Shown here one piece after another: positions 60,937 to 61,639 of a stretch of 61,639 nucleotides of DNA. Origin of the DNA: an uncultured bacterium (GTDB lineage Bacteria; Patescibacteriota; Gracilibacteria; Absconditabacterales; Absconditicoccaceae); the NCBI GenBank assembly GCA_937872535.1, contig CALMTC010000015.1, positions 1-61,639 on the forward strand, read 5' to 3'. Below the pieces are notes generated by a model. The model saw nothing but the letters and a program-made list of their open reading frames with translations, did no database searches and was not told the origin of the DNA. The position numbers were made by a program, and so were the translations under genes. How positions within the stretch are numbered: position 1 is the first letter of the stretch; every line of letters starts with the position of its first letter.

Positions 60937-61639
60937 TTAGGAAAAATTCTTTCTACCAGTTTCTTTCTTGCTTTCTCCTTTTCTTCTTTATTCTCTATTC
61001 ACTCTACCTGCTTTTTTGTCCAGATTATAAATGATCCATAAAAAGCCTTTCATCAAGACTCTATTCACTCCTTTTGTATCCAAGTCGTGCTCTTTCACTG
61101 TCGTTCTGGATGTTTCTCAAACTCACTCTCCCAGTCTTCTATCGTCTTCATATGGCTCCGATCTTGTTGTAGTGCTGGAAAAATCCTTTCCACTAATTTC
61201 TTTCTTGCTTTCTCCTTTTCTTCCTTATCCTCTATTCACCCTACCTGCTTTTTTATCCAACCATTAAATGATTGATAAAAAGCCTTTCATCAAGACTCTA
61301 TTCACTCCTTTGTCATCCAACTCGTGCTCTTTCACTTTCGTTCTTGGTGTTTCTCAAACTCACTCTCCCAGTCTTCTATCGTTTTCATATGACTCCTATC
61401 TTTTTGTACTGCTGGAAAAATCCTTTCTACCAGCTTTTTTCTTGCTTTCTCCTTTTCTTCTTTATCCTCTATTCACTCTACCTGCTTTTTTATCCAACCA
61501 TTAAATGCTCTATAAAAATGCCTTCACCAAGACTTTTCTCACTCCTTTACCATCCAACCCGTGTTCTTTCACTGTCGTTCTGGATGTTTCTCAAACTCAC
61601 TCTCCCAGTCTTCTATCGTTTTCATATGACTCCTATCTT
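60930..61639 (-). CDS. tandem 79-residue repeat protein (5' end outside window)
   Basis: At least 236 residues, open to the window edge with TGA = Gly. Three copies of a 79-residue unit (237 bp; unit positions near 61031, 61268 and 61505) each run: MKTIEDWESEFEKHPERQGK, then S-T-x-W, KEGIESGGKAFYQSFNGWIK, KQVEGIEDKEEKEKARKKLV, ERIFP. Conserved Trp, Phe, Gly and the ERIFP end suggest a small helical fold repeated in a row. Nucleotide identity between units is very high, so the array is young. No known family is recognised. Ends at TAA 60930-60932. Confidence 0.78.

Noticed and set aside
1092-61639. Massive pseudogenisation or sequencing frameshifts as the cause of broken genes
   Set aside because: The breaks are always TGA in frame, never TAA/TAG or shifts, and TGA falls on invariant glycines of intact families.
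1-61639. UGA read as tryptophan (code 4)
   Set aside because: TGA sits on conserved Gly positions (HGD, Walker A, RNP1) while Trp residues are TGG.

Overview
The window reads as a low-GC chromosome segment of a Candidate Phyla Radiation (Patescibacteria) bacterium that decodes UGA as glycine (genetic code 25, known in Absconditabacteria/SR1 and Gracilibacteria/BD1-5). About fifty genes stay open only if TGA is sense, and TGA falls on invariant glycines: HGD of an APH-type kinase, PNHIHG of a RAYT transposase, the first Gly of a Walker A loop, KMSKSKG of ValRS, the RNP1 motif RGFGF of an RRM protein, GLGL of a histidine kinase and RGKGIGK of a GNAT. Stops are TAA and TAG. In the standard code these genes look like runs of fragments, so most coordinates below come from re-reading both strands with TGA = Gly.

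Layout. 0.1-2.5 kb: HD hydrolase, APH-like kinase, DUF1428 protein. 2.6-7.6 kb (minus): alkyltransferase-like protein, Phd/PIN and PemK/MazF toxin-antitoxin genes, a HAD-like protein, sufB, and a RAYT transposase whose REP palindromes recur elsewhere. 7.8-16 kb: heme-oxygenase-fold protein, csaA, a free-standing IleRS C-terminal domain, a VirD4-like ATPase fused to an S1 domain, a C39-like peptidase, an LCP cell-wall ligase. 16-21 kb: two ASCH proteins, a double GNAT protein, valS. 21-26 kb: a secreted coiled-coil protein, a 67-bp tandem array, trigger factor, an SLH protein. 26-32 kb: DoxX-like, WG-like and membrane-anchored proteins among dispersed repeats. 32-40 kb: cca, a pseudouridine synthase, envelope proteins, L9, peroxiredoxin, TrbC-like protein, S16, L33 and two tRNAs. 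41-52 kb: ABC ATPase, RsuA-type synthase, rnpA, AI-2E transporter, prepilin peptidase, permease, Hsp20, a two-component pair. 52-61.6 kb: a T9SS-type secreted protein, mscS, a 779-residue membrane protein, an RRM protein, VanW, GNAT, RNHCP, and a protein built of 79-residue repeats that runs off the window.

The gene set (ribosomal proteins, ValRS, CCA enzyme, trigger factor, RnpA, Suf, prepilin peptidase, type IV-type ATPase, LCP, SLH) fits a reduced, surface-dependent CPR cell. The most notable points are these. Several TGA-free genes look foreign, and three of them end in a TGA placed just before a terminator. Two gene junctions keep an ATGA stop/start overlap although TGA is now sense. A family of structured intergenic repeats is present in three full copies. 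A RAYT transposase has its own REP inserted in its reading frame.
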